Assembly: GCF_020216025.1 (NCBI RefSeq)
Contig: NZ_JAIWNC010000017.1
Span: 62,001-126,000, forward strand
Reading direction: 5' to 3'
Source of the DNA: Jidongwangia harbinensis
GTDB lineage: Bacteria > Actinomycetota > Actinomycetes > Mycobacteriales > Micromonosporaceae
DNA length: 64,000 bases
Made by a program: the position numbers and the translations under genes. Positions 52,382-60,629 of the stretch are shown here, one piece after another (the stretch's first letter is position 1; each line of letters begins with the position of its first letter). The notes under the pieces are model-generated. The model worked only from the letters and a program-made list of their open reading frames with translations. It was not told the DNA's origin and did no database searches.

Positions 52382-53667
52382 CGGGTCACCTGCCGGATCG
52401 CGTCGCGCAGCGCGGCCGGTACGTCGAACCCGGTGTGCCGGCCCTCGGCGACGATCAGCCGGCCGTCCGCGACCACGTGGGTGACGTCGGCGGCGGTGGC
52501 GGCGAACACCGCGCCCGCCGGGTCGACACCGGCGGTGCGGACGCTGTCCAGCGACACCGCGACCAGGTCGGCGCGCCGGCCGGGCGCCAGCGTGCCGGCG
52601 TCGTCCCAGCCCAGCGCGGAGTGCGCGGTCGCCGCGGCGATCAGCTCGGCGGCGGCGAAGTGGCCGCGGCGTTCGGTGGTCAGCCGTTCGTGCATCTCCA
52701 CGGCCCGCGCCTCCTCGAACAGGTCGACCACCGCGTGGCTGTCGCTGCCGAGGCTCAGCGGGCTGCCCGCGTCGGCCAGCGCGCGGGCCGGCCCGATCCC
52801 GTCGGCCAGGTCGCGTTCCGTGGTGGGGCAGAGGCAGACGCCGGTGCCGCCGTCGCCGAGGGCCTTGACGTCGTCGTCGGTGAGGTGGGTGGCGTGCACG
52901 GCGGTGGTGCCGGCGCCGAGCAGCCCGTGCCGGCGCAGCAGTTCGGTGGGGGTGCAGCCGTGCACGGCCCGGCACCGGTCGTTCTCGGCGCGCTGCTCGG
53001 ACAGGTGGACGTGCAGCGGGGCCCGGCCGGCCAGCGCCGCGAGCTGGGACGCCGGCACCGCGCGTACCGAGTGGGCGGCCGCACCGATCCGGGTGCGGTC
53101 GTCGCCGCGCAGCCCGTCCACCCGCGCGGCCCAGGCGGCGGCGTCGCCGTCACCGAAGCGGCGCTGCACGCCCTGCAGCGGCGTGCCGTCCACGCCCGCG
53201 GTCAGGTACAGCGTGTCCAGCAGCGTGATCCGGAGGCCCGCCTCCCGGGCGGCGGCGGTCACCGCGTGACCCATGGCGTTCGGGTCGGCGTACCGGGTGC
53301 CGTCCGGCGCGTGGTGCAGGTAGTGGAACTCGCCGACCGTGGTGATCCCGGCCAGCGCCATCTCGCCGTACACCGCGCGGGCCAGCGCGAAGTAGCTGTC
53401 CGGGTCGAGCCGGGCGGCCACCGCGTACATCCGGTCCCGCCACGTCCAGAAGCTGCCCCGGCCGTCGTGGGTGCGGCCGCGCAGCGCCCGGTGGAACGCG
53501 TGCGAGTGGGCGTTGGCCAGGCCGGGCAGCACCAGGCCGGGCAGCCGGGTCGCGTCGCCCGCCGGGACCCCGGTACGGACCGCGGTGAACCGGCCGCCGT
53601 CGATCTCGAGCAGCACGTCCGTGGCCACCCGGCCGTCCACCCACGCGAATCCGGCGTGGTACCTCAC
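52378..53667 (-). CDS. hutF: Formimidoylglutamate deiminase
   Basis: 429 aa amidohydrolase-fold enzyme turning N-formimino-L-glutamate into N-formyl-L-glutamate and ammonia. Motifs are 'LPGLANAHSHAFHRALRGRTH', 'TVGEFHYLHH', 'PLHVHLSEQ', 'HATHLTDDDV' and 'LGSDSHAVVDLFEEAR'. This marks the five-step (deiminase) branch of histidine use. GTG start overlaps the AllC-like stop; a deformylase is needed next. Confidence 0.94.
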   Translation of the reverse strand: MRYHAGFAWVDGRVATDVLLEIDGGRFTAVRTGVPAGDATRLPGLVLPGLANAHSHAFHRALRGRTHDGRGSFWTWRDRMYAVAARLDPDSYFALARAVYGEMALAGITTVGEFHYLHHAPDGTRYADPNAMGHAVTAAAREAGLRITLLDTLYLTAGVDGTPLQGVQRRFGDGDAAAWAARVDGLRGDDRTRIGAAAHSVRAVPASQLAALAGRAPLHVHLSEQRAENDRCRAVHGCTPTELLRRHGLLGAGTTAVHATHLTDDDVKALGDGGTGVCLCPTTERDLADGIGPARALADAGSPLSLGSDSHAVVDLFEEARAVEMHERLTTERRGHFAAAELIAAATAHSALGWDDAGTLAPGRRADLVAVSLDSVRTAGVDPAGAVFAATAADVTHVVADGRLIVAEGRHTGFDVPAALRDAIRQVTR

Positions 53668-54872
53668 GTCAGCGTGCCCAGCACGAAGGCCAGCGCGTCC
53701 ACGCCGGCCGCGCAGTCCGCGTCGGTGGCGTGCTCGGCGGGGGAGTGCGACACCCCGGTGGGGTTGCGGACGAACAACATGGCCGTGGGCACGTGCCCGG
53801 ACAGCACCCCGGCGTCGTGCCCGGCGCCGGTGGGCAGGATCGGCACGCCGCCCAGCGCCCCGGCCAGCCGCTCCGCCAACCGCGCGTCGAACGCCACCTC
53901 CGGCGACACCGACTCGGGCTCCACCCGTACCCCGGTGCCGTCCCGGCCGGCGCGATCCACCGCCCGTTTCGTCACCGCCTCCACCAGCGCGTCCAGCGTG
54001 GCGGCGTCCGCGGCCCGGGCGTCCAGCCAGCCGCGCACCAGCGACGGGATGGCGTTGGTGGCGTTCGGGTGCACCGTCACCCGGGCCATGGTGGCGTGCG
54101 CACCGGACAGCCGGGCCTCCTTGTTCGTGGCCAGCACCGTGTACGCGAACGTCAGCATCGGATCCCGCCGGTCCGCCATCCGGGTGGTCCCGGCGTGGTC
54201 GGCGTCGCCGGTGAAGTCGAACCGCCAGCGCCCGTGCGGCCAGATCGCGCTGGCCACCCCGACCGGCACGTCCAGGTTCCGGCCCTGCTCGATGTGCAGC
54301 TCCACCACCGCGGCCACCCGGCCCAGCAGGTCGGGCCGGGCGCCGGCCGGGCGGGCACCGAGCGCCTCGGCGAAACCCACGCCGGCCGCGTCCCGCAGCT
54401 CCGCCGCCCGGTCCGGTGCGATCACGCCGGTGAACAGGCGCGAGCCCAGGCACGGTACGCCGAACCGGCCACCCTCCTCCTCGGCGAACGCGACCACGCC
54501 CACCTTCGCGGCGGCGTCCCGGGGCAGCCGGTCCACGGCCAGGAACGCGCTGACGATGCCGAGCGGGCCGTCGTACCCGCCGCCGTGCGGCACCGAGTCG
54601 AAGTGCGAGCCGGTCAGTACCGTGTCCGGCGGCCACGGGTCGCCGGACCAGGCGAACAGGTTGCCGTTGCCGTCGTCGGTGACCGTCATGTCGCGGCGGG
54701 CGGCCTGGGCGCGGAACCAGTCCCGCAGGGCGAGTTCCGGCTCGGTGAACGCGTACCGCAGGTAGCCGCCGCTCGCCGGGTCGCGCCCGATCGGCGCGAT
54801 CTCGGCCCACAGGTCGCGGAACGACGCCGGTGTTCCACTGGAGCGCTCCAGTGGAACACCAGCGCCGGTCAC
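53664..54872 (-). CDS. AllC-like M20 amidohydrolase in the hut operon (candidate N-formylglutamate step)
   Basis: 402 aa M20-type metallo-amidohydrolase, allantoate amidohydrolase/N-carbamoylase family. Metal residues are in 'GSHFDSVPHGGGYDGPLGI', 'AFAEEEGGRFG', 'VELHIEQG' and a C-terminal 'NPTGVSHSPAEH'. No hutG (formylglutamate deformylase) is present. The family member between hutU and hutF is a recurrent actinobacterial arrangement, so hydrolysis of N-formylglutamate is the likely role, by context. GTG at 54872 overlaps the hutU stop. Residues about 5-14 are encoded by an inserted 32-bp palindrome; homologues begin near 'SFRDLW'. Confidence 0.85.
   Translation of the reverse strand: MTGAGVPLERSSGTPASFRDLWAEIAPIGRDPASGGYLRYAFTEPELALRDWFRAQAARRDMTVTDDGNGNLFAWSGDPWPPDTVLTGSHFDSVPHGGGYDGPLGIVSAFLAVDRLPRDAAAKVGVVAFAEEEGGRFGVPCLGSRLFTGVIAPDRAAELRDAAGVGFAEALGARPAGARPDLLGRVAAVVELHIEQGRNLDVPVGVASAIWPHGRWRFDFTGDADHAGTTRMADRRDPMLTFAYTVLATNKEARLSGAHATMARVTVHPNATNAIPSLVRGWLDARAADAATLDALVEAVTKRAVDRAGRDGTGVRVEPESVSPEVAFDARLAERLAGALGGVPILPTGAGHDAGVLSGHVPTAMLFVRNPTGVSHSPAEHATDADCAAGVDALAFVLGTLT
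54829..54860. repeat. Perfect 32-bp palindrome at the hutU/allC junction (copy C)
   Basis: Each half is GGTGTTCCACTGGAGC and its exact complement. It lies inside the first codons of the AllC-like gene, just past the hutU stop. It is the most symmetrical member of the GGAGCGCTCC family and would form a 16-bp stem in the operon mRNA. Confidence 0.95.
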
Positions 54873-56482
54873 GACCGCCCCATCGGGATGTGCACGCGGT
54901 CCGCCGCGGCCGACTCGTACCCGGCGTCCACGTGCCGGATCACCCCCATGCCCGGATCGTTGGTGAGCACCCGTTCGATCTTCTGCCCGGCCAGCGCCGT
55001 CCCGTCCGCCACGCACACCTGCCCGGCGTGGATGGACCGCCCGATGCCCACCCCGCCGCCGTGGTGGATGGACACCCAGCTCGCCCCGCTCGCCGTGTTG
55101 ACCAGCGCGTTCAGCAACGGCCAGTCGGCGATCGCGTCGGAGCCGTCGGCCATCGCCTCGGTCTCCCGGTACGGCGACGCGACCGACCCGGCGTCCAGGT
55201 GGTCCCGTCCGATCACGATCGGCGCGGACACCTCGCCGGACGCCACCATGTCGTTGAACCGCACCCCGGCGCGGTCCCGTTCGCCGTACCCGAGCCAGCA
55301 GATCCGGGCCGGCAGCCCCTGGAACGCCACCCGCTCGCCGGCCAGCCGGATCCACCGGGCCAGCGGTTCCTGGTCCGGGAACAGGTCCAGCACGGCCCGG
55401 TCGGTGGCCGCGATGTCGGCCGGGTCGCCGGACAGCGCCGCCCACCGGAACGGGCCCCGGCCCTCGGCGAACAGCGGCCGGATGTACGCCGGCACGAAAC
55501 CGGGGAACGCGAACGCCCGGTCGTACCCGCCCAGCTGCGCCTCGCCGCGGATCGAGTTGCCGTAGTCGAACACCTCCGCACCGGCGTCCAGGAACCCGAC
55601 CATGGCCGCCACGTGCCGGACCATGCTGGCCCGGGCCCGGTCGGTGTACTCCTCCGGCTTGACCGCGGCGTCCCGCGGATCGGTGTCCAGCGGCACGTAG
55701 CTCAGCGGGTCGTGCGCGCTGGTCTGGTCGGTGACGATGTCGATCGCCACGCCCCGCCGGAGCAGTTCCGGGAAGACCGCGGCGGCGTTGCCGACCACCC
55801 CGATGCTGCGCGCCTGACGCTGGGAGCGGGCCTGCTCGGCCGCCCGCACCGCGGAGTCGAGATCGTCCGCGATGACGTCGAGGTAGCGGGTGTCCACCCG
55901 GCGCTGCAGCCGGGTCCGGTCCACGTCGACGATCAGGCAGACGCCGCCGTTCATGGTGACCGCCAGCGGCTGCGCGCCGCCCATCCCGCCGCAGCCCGCG
56001 GTCAGCGTCAGCGTCCCGGCCAGGTCGCCGCCGAACCGCCGGGCCGCCACCGCGGCGAACGTCTCGTACGTGCCCTGCAGGATGCCCTGGGTGCCGATGT
56101 AGATCCAGGAACCGGCGGTCATCTGCCCGTACATGGTCAGGCCCAGCTGCTCCAGCCGGCGGAACTCCGGCCAGGTCGCCCAGTCGCCCACCAGGTTGGA
56201 GTTGGCCAGCAGCACCCGCGGCGCCCACTCGTGGGTGCGGAACACCCCGACCGGCTTCCCGGACTGCACCAGCAGCGTCTCGTCGTCGGCGAGCACGTCC
56301 AGCTCGCGGACGATCGCGTGGAACGACGGCCAGTCCCGCGCCGCCCGGCCGGTCCCGCCGTACACGACGAGATCCTCCGGACGCTCGGCCACGTCGGGGT
56401 CCAGGTTGTTCATCAGCATCCGCTTGGCGGCCTCCTGGGGCCAACCCTTCGCGGTGTACGACGTGCCGCGTGGCGCTTGCAC
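54869..56482 (-). CDS. hutU: Urocanate hydratase
   Basis: 537 aa NAD-containing enzyme, second step of histidine degradation (urocanate to imidazolone propionate). Motifs are 'GWPQEAAKRMLMNNLDPDVAE', 'LVVYGGTGRAARDW', 'ANSNLVGDWATW', 'MTAGSWIYIGTQGI', 'GCGGMGGAQPLAV' (NAD site) and 'WVSIHHGGGVGIGRSIHAG'. The start is GTG at 56482, 13 bp after the regulator stop. Confidence 0.97.
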   Translation of the reverse strand: MQAPRGTSYTAKGWPQEAAKRMLMNNLDPDVAERPEDLVVYGGTGRAARDWPSFHAIVRELDVLADDETLLVQSGKPVGVFRTHEWAPRVLLANSNLVGDWATWPEFRRLEQLGLTMYGQMTAGSWIYIGTQGILQGTYETFAAVAARRFGGDLAGTLTLTAGCGGMGGAQPLAVTMNGGVCLIVDVDRTRLQRRVDTRYLDVIADDLDSAVRAAEQARSQRQARSIGVVGNAAAVFPELLRRGVAIDIVTDQTSAHDPLSYVPLDTDPRDAAVKPEEYTDRARASMVRHVAAMVGFLDAGAEVFDYGNSIRGEAQLGGYDRAFAFPGFVPAYIRPLFAEGRGPFRWAALSGDPADIAATDRAVLDLFPDQEPLARWIRLAGERVAFQGLPARICWLGYGERDRAGVRFNDMVASGEVSAPIVIGRDHLDAGSVASPYRETEAMADGSDAIADWPLLNALVNTASGASWVSIHHGGGVGIGRSIHAGQVCVADGTALAGQKIERVLTNDPGMGVIRHVDAGYESAAADRVHIPMGRS

Positions 56483-56495
56483 CGAAGTCCCCTCT

Positions 56496-57335
56496 CTAGG
56501 CAGTGAACACGTTGCGGCGGGCGGCGCTCGCCTCGAACTCCTCCAGGCGGCGCTGCACCGGCTCCGGCGCCGCGTCGCACATCGCCTGCAGCAGCACCAT
56601 GGCCATCGTCATCGGGCCGGTGTGCAGGTCGAACACCAGTTGGGTGCCGACCGCCGCGGGCAGCGTCACGTCGGCGTACTCGGCGACCGGGCTGACCGGC
56701 GAGTCGGTCACCGCCACCACCGCGTACCCGATCGCCCGGGCCTCCCGGACCGCCTGCAGCGACTCCCGCGGATACCGCGGCAGCACCACCGCGAGCAGCG
56801 CGGTGCCCCCGGCGGCGCGGGCCTGGTCCAGCCGGTCCAGCAGCCCGGTGCCGCCGGCGTCGAGGACCCGCACGTCCGGGTGCACCTTGGCCGCGAAGTA
56901 TCCGAAGTACGCGGCCAGCGGCGCCGCCGCCCGCAACCCCAGCACGGGCAACGGCCGGCTCGCCACCAGGAGCTTCGCCGCCCGCTGCACCGGGTTCGGA
57001 TCGGTCAGCTCGTCCCGCAGCCGGGCCAGGTGCTCGGCCTCGCCCTGCACCGCCCGCTGCATCGCGTTCGCGCCCGCGTCCGGCACGCCGGCCGCGTCCA
57101 CCGCCCCCCGCAACTCGCGGCGCAGCGCCGGATAGCCGGGGTACCCCAGCGCCAGCGCGAACCGGGTGACCGACGGCTGGCTCACCCCCGCCAGATCCGC
57201 CACCTCGGCCGCGGACAGGTACGCCGCCCGCGGGGCGTGCTGCACCAGGCACTGGGCGATCCGCCGCTGGGTCGGCGTGAGTCGTGCGCCCTGGACGAGG
57301 TCCAGCACCCTGACGACTGTGTCATTCACCCCCAC
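56496..57335 (-). CDS. MurR/RpiR-family regulator of the hut operon
   Basis: 279 aa. The N-terminal RpiR HTH (about 1-80) has 'LTPTQRRIAQCLVQHAP', 'LSAAEVADLAGVSQPSVTRFALALGYPGYP'. The SIS sugar-isomerase fold effector domain (about 120-260) has 'LAVVLPRYPRESLQAVREARAIG' and 'VVAVTDSPVSPVAEYAD'. It heads the operon, 13 bp before hutU, and an inverted repeat lies just upstream of its start. It is probably an autoregulated repressor or activator induced by a histidine intermediate; the ligand is inferred. Confidence 0.9.
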   Translation of the reverse strand: MGVNDTVVRVLDLVQGARLTPTQRRIAQCLVQHAPRAAYLSAAEVADLAGVSQPSVTRFALALGYPGYPALRRELRGAVDAAGVPDAGANAMQRAVQGEAEHLARLRDELTDPNPVQRAAKLLVASRPLPVLGLRAAAPLAAYFGYFAAKVHPDVRVLDAGGTGLLDRLDQARAAGGTALLAVVLPRYPRESLQAVREARAIGYAVVAVTDSPVSPVAEYADVTLPAAVGTQLVFDLHTGPMTMAMVLLQAMCDAAPEPVQRRLEEFEASAARRNVFTA

Positions 57336-57345
57336 AGCCTATGCA

Positions 57346-57357
57346 TGAAAACTTTCA
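57346..57357. promoter_or_regulatory. Candidate hut operator
   Basis: TGAAAACTTTCA, an inverted repeat TGAAA-AC-TTTCA, 11 bp before the regulator GTG start. TGAAA/TTTCA-type palindromes suit RpiR-family dimers. As all hut genes run from here without another long gap, one site could control the whole operon. Confidence 0.5.
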
Positions 57358-57606
57358 ACGCGCTAGGTTCCGGCCGGATCCGGACCCGTTCCCATCCGAT
57401 CTGATCCCTACCTGATCCGTCTTGCTGGTTCTGATCTGCCCAACTCATCGGTCGATGAGCGTCGTCGATATTTCTTGGGCGGTTTGATCCGGGGATGGCG
57501 TGGCTGGGCGGCCTGGTGGCGGGCGACAACCAGAAGGGCCGTACCGAACGCGAACAATGGGTTCGACTGGGTCGCCTGACGTACTAGTTCGTGTTACGTT
57601 CTAGAT

Positions 57607-57966
57607 GTGGACGGGGAGCGATGGCCCAGTGATTGGATCCGTGCCGCGCTGCCACTGGTGGTTCTCTCGGTCCTGCACCGAGGGGAGGCACACGGGTACG
57701 TGCTGTTGCAGAGCCTGCGAGCGCTCGGGCTGGGTTCCCTGCGGGGCAGCACTCTTTACCCCCTGCTGGCCCGGCAGGAGGAGCTGGGGCGAGTGGGGCA
57801 CCGGTGGGAGCCGGACAGCGGAGGCCCGCCTCGCAAGGTGTTCTCCATCACCGCAACCGGTCGCCGGGACCTGACCCTGCTGAGTCAGCACTGGTCTGCG
57901 CTGAACGAGGTTGTCACGACCGCCGTGGCCGCAGTGGCTGCGGACGGCGCGAAAGGAGAGCGATGA
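57607..57966 (+). CDS. PadR-family transcriptional regulator
   Basis: 119 aa winged-helix repressor. 'VVLSVLHRGEAHGYVLLQSLRALGL', 'GSTLYPLLARQEELGRVGHRW' and 'PPRKVFSITATGRRDL' are the PadR core. The start is GTG at 57607, after a low-GC promoter-like stretch (GTGTTACGTTCTAGAT). It overlaps the HAAS gene as ATGA, the standard PadR/DUF1700 pairing. Confidence 0.88.
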   Translation: MDGERWPSDWIRAALPLVVLSVLHRGEAHGYVLLQSLRALGLGSLRGSTLYPLLARQEELGRVGHRWEPDSGGPPRKVFSITATGRRDLTLLSQHWSALNEVVTTAVAAVAADGAKGER

Positions 57967-58871
57967 GGTATTACCGCCAGCTCGCCTACCGCCTCCGTCG
58001 ACGACGTATGCCCGAAAACGAGATCGCCCGAGTCCTGAGCGAGGTCAGGGACCTGTCCACCGCCTCGGCGAAGGCGCCGCAGGAGGAGTTCGGTCCTGCT
58101 GACGACTACGCCACGACCTTCAGCGAAGGCGGTACGCGCTGGACGTTGAGTCGCTGGGTGAACTGGGGCGCACGGCTGGCCGGTTTCGGCTTCGTCATCC
58201 TCAATACCGAACTACGCCTGCAGGGTGGGCAGATGCTGCTGCCCTGGTGGGCGGTGCTGGGAGGGTGGTTTGCGGTGCTGGCGGCGGGTGAGGTCGCACG
58301 CTTCGCGCTCGACCACCGCCTGCCCCGCGCCTTCACCACGGCCAAGGTTCCAGAACCCCGCCGCTCGCAATCCGGCGAATCGCGGCAGGCAGAGAAGGCG
58401 CCGCGCACGGAGGGTGCCCCGGCCGCCGAGGACGGCCCCGGCGCCACCGAGCCCATCGGCTACTACCGCACCCTAGCCTTCAACCTCCGGCTGCGGCACC
58501 TGCCTGAGGCGGAGGTGGCGCGGATCCTGGAGGAAGCGCGCGAACTGTCGTGGGCGTGCGGGTCAACACCTCAGGCAGAGTTCGGCTCGGCGCAGGATTA
58601 CGCCGAGCAGTTCGATCGTCGTAAGCGGCGCTACGGCCTGAGCCTCGTCGTCTTCCTCGCCTGTGTGCTCACCGGCTTCTTCATCCAGTTGATGAACATG
58701 ACCGCCGACCTGCGAGGCGGCGATCGGCTGCTGCCGCCAGGACTCTCGCTGCTGACCTACGCGGCGCTGTTCGTGGGAGGGGCCTCCTTCGCCGTGCTTT
58801 ACGAGCACCGTCTGCCTCGCGGTTTTCACAAGTGGCGTCTTCGGCGGCATGGGGTTGGAGTTGGCGAATAG
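57963..58871 (+). CDS. Membrane protein with two tandem HAAS/DUF1700-like modules
   Basis: 302 aa with an internal duplication. Module 1 (about 1-125) and module 2 (about 160-300) each have a helical cytoplasmic part ('YYRQLAYRLRRRRMPENEIARVL' versus 'YYRTLAFNLRLRHLPEAEVARIL'), an acidic 'EEFGPADDYA' / 'AEFGSAQDYA' segment, and two hydrophobic helices. A disordered charged linker (about 128-165) joins them. HAAS proteins act with PadR regulators in envelope-stress circuits; here the pair is translationally coupled. Confidence 0.8.
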   Translation: MRYYRQLAYRLRRRRMPENEIARVLSEVRDLSTASAKAPQEEFGPADDYATTFSEGGTRWTLSRWVNWGARLAGFGFVILNTELRLQGGQMLLPWWAVLGGWFAVLAAGEVARFALDHRLPRAFTTAKVPEPRRSQSGESRQAEKAPRTEGAPAAEDGPGATEPIGYYRTLAFNLRLRHLPEAEVARILEEARELSWACGSTPQAEFGSAQDYAEQFDRRKRRYGLSLVVFLACVLTGFFIQLMNMTADLRGGDRLLPPGLSLLTYAALFVGGASFAVLYEHRLPRGFHKWRLRRHGVGVGE

Positions 58872-58961
58872 CCGGCAGGCTGCGACGCACCGCCCGGTCG
58901 TCGTCGGCCCAAAGAGATCAGGTCCGTTGAGAGCTCACACCGCGCTGCTACGTTCGCCGGC

Positions 58962-59738
58962 ATGGCGACGGAAACGGCCCACACCTACCTGGACGCGGTC
59001 GACCGCGCCCTGCCCGGCTACGTGCGCGGCCTCTATCTGGTCGGATCCGTCGCGCTGGGCGCCTGGCAGCCGCCGGCCAGCGACGTCGACACGGTGATCC
59101 TCACGTCCCGGCCGGCCACGGCCGACGACCTGACCGCGCTCGCCCAGATCCACGCGGAGATGCCCCGGTCGCCGCTCTTCGACGGCGTCTACCTGGAACC
59201 CGGCCTGGCCCGTGAATGGCCGGACGACCGGCGCACCGTCCCGTTCGTCGTCAACGGCGAATTCCAGACCGACCGGCCCTGCGGTGAACTCACCCCGGTG
59301 CTCTGGCTCACCCTGCAACGGCACGGCATCCCGGTACGCGGCCCCGCCGTCGCCGACCTGGACGTCCGCGTCGACCGGACCAAACTGCGCCGCTACAACC
59401 TGGACAACCTGCGCGGCTACTGGCAGGCGGCGGTCGCGACGTTCCCCACCGAACTCGCCGACACGGCGCCCGATGAGGTTCTCGACCCGGCCGTCGTCAC
59501 CTGGTTCGTGCACGGCCCCGCGCGCCTGCACCACACGCTGGCGCACGGCGACATCATCGCCAAGACCGCGGCCGGCGACTACCTGGCACAGCTCTTCCCC
59601 GAGTACGCCGCCCTCGCGCACCGGGCCAACCGCTGGCGCGCCGGCGCACCGGAACAGTTCACCGTCGCCGACCTGCGCACCGCGGGCGACAGCGTCAACG
59701 CGGTGGCCGACGACGCCTGGCGCCGCTACGGGGACTGA
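58962..59738 (+). CDS. AadA-like nucleotidyltransferase (DUF4111)
   Basis: 258 aa. The N-terminal nucleotidyltransferase motif 'LVGSVALGAWQPPASDVDTVIL' carries GS and the DxD metal pair. The C-terminal DUF4111 helical domain has 'WFVHGPARLHHTLAHGDIIAKTAAGDYL'. Relatives include streptomycin/spectinomycin 3''-adenylyltransferases; whether it modifies an antibiotic is unknown. Isolated gene, ATG at 58962. Confidence 0.82.
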   Translation: MATETAHTYLDAVDRALPGYVRGLYLVGSVALGAWQPPASDVDTVILTSRPATADDLTALAQIHAEMPRSPLFDGVYLEPGLAREWPDDRRTVPFVVNGEFQTDRPCGELTPVLWLTLQRHGIPVRGPAVADLDVRVDRTKLRRYNLDNLRGYWQAAVATFPTELADTAPDEVLDPAVVTWFVHGPARLHHTLAHGDIIAKTAAGDYLAQLFPEYAALAHRANRWRAGAPEQFTVADLRTAGDSVNAVADDAWRRYGD

Positions 59739-59769
59739 CAGCGTCGGACCCGCGTGCGAGGCTCAAGCC

Positions 59770-60576
59770 ATGCGGATCGAGTCGCTGCACACGTACCCGG
59801 TCAAGGGTTCGCACCGCCTCGACCACCACGAAGCGCAGGTCGAACCGTGGGGGCTGGCCGGCGACCGCCGCTGGATGATCGTCGACGCCGACGGCGTCGG
59901 TCTCACCCAGCGCGACCACGCCGCCCTCACCGCACTACATCCCGTGGTCACCCCCGGTGGCCTCACCCTGCGCGCCCCCGGCCATCCCGACCTGCACGTG
60001 CCCGAACCCGCCGACGGTCCCGCCCTGCAGGCCCGGGTCTTCACCCACAAGCCTCCCGTGCCCGTCCGCCGCGCCGACCCTGCCGGCGCCTGGGTCACCG
60101 CCCTGCTCGGGCGCCCCGCCCACCTGGTCTGGCAGCAGGACCCCGGCGGCCGCCCGATCCCCGCGTCCACCCACGACGGCGACCGGGTCAACCTCGCCGA
60201 CGGCTACCCCCTGCTGGCCACCACCACGGCATCCCTCGGCGCGCTCAACGACTGGCTCGCCGGCGCCGGCGCCGGCCCGGTGCCGATGACCCGGTTCCGG
60301 CCCAACGTCGTCATCGACGGTGCCACCCCCTGGACCGAGGACGGCTGGCCCGGCGGCCGGCTGCGGCTCGGCGCCGCCGTGGTCCGCGCCGCCAGAGCCT
60401 GCAACCGGTGCGTGGTCACCACCATCGACCAGGAGACCGGCGAGCGGGGCCGGCAACCCCTCGCCGCCCTCGGCCGGCACCGCAGAATCGCCGGTGGCCT
60501 GCCGTTCGGCGTGCTCCTCGTGCCCGACCGCACCGCAATCCTCCGGGTGGGTGACCCCGTCACCCCACTGTCTTAG
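59770..60576 (+). CDS. MOSC-domain protein with MOSC_N beta-barrel
   Basis: 268 aa. MOSC_N ('LHTYPVKGSHRLDHHEAQVEPWGLAGDRRWMIVD') is followed by a MOSC domain with the molybdenum-cofactor Cys in 'AARACNRCVVTTIDQETGERG'. It resembles mitochondrial amidoxime reducing component-type proteins that detoxify N-hydroxylated compounds. ATG at 59770. Confidence 0.85.
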   Translation: MRIESLHTYPVKGSHRLDHHEAQVEPWGLAGDRRWMIVDADGVGLTQRDHAALTALHPVVTPGGLTLRAPGHPDLHVPEPADGPALQARVFTHKPPVPVRRADPAGAWVTALLGRPAHLVWQQDPGGRPIPASTHDGDRVNLADGYPLLATTTASLGALNDWLAGAGAGPVPMTRFRPNVVIDGATPWTEDGWPGGRLRLGAAVVRAARACNRCVVTTIDQETGERGRQPLAALGRHRRIAGGLPFGVLLVPDRTAILRVGDPVTPLS

Positions 60577-60629
60577 GTCTCGCTTAGGAACGTTGCCCCG
60601 GCGCGCCCCGGCCCGCAGGATGCCTGAGC

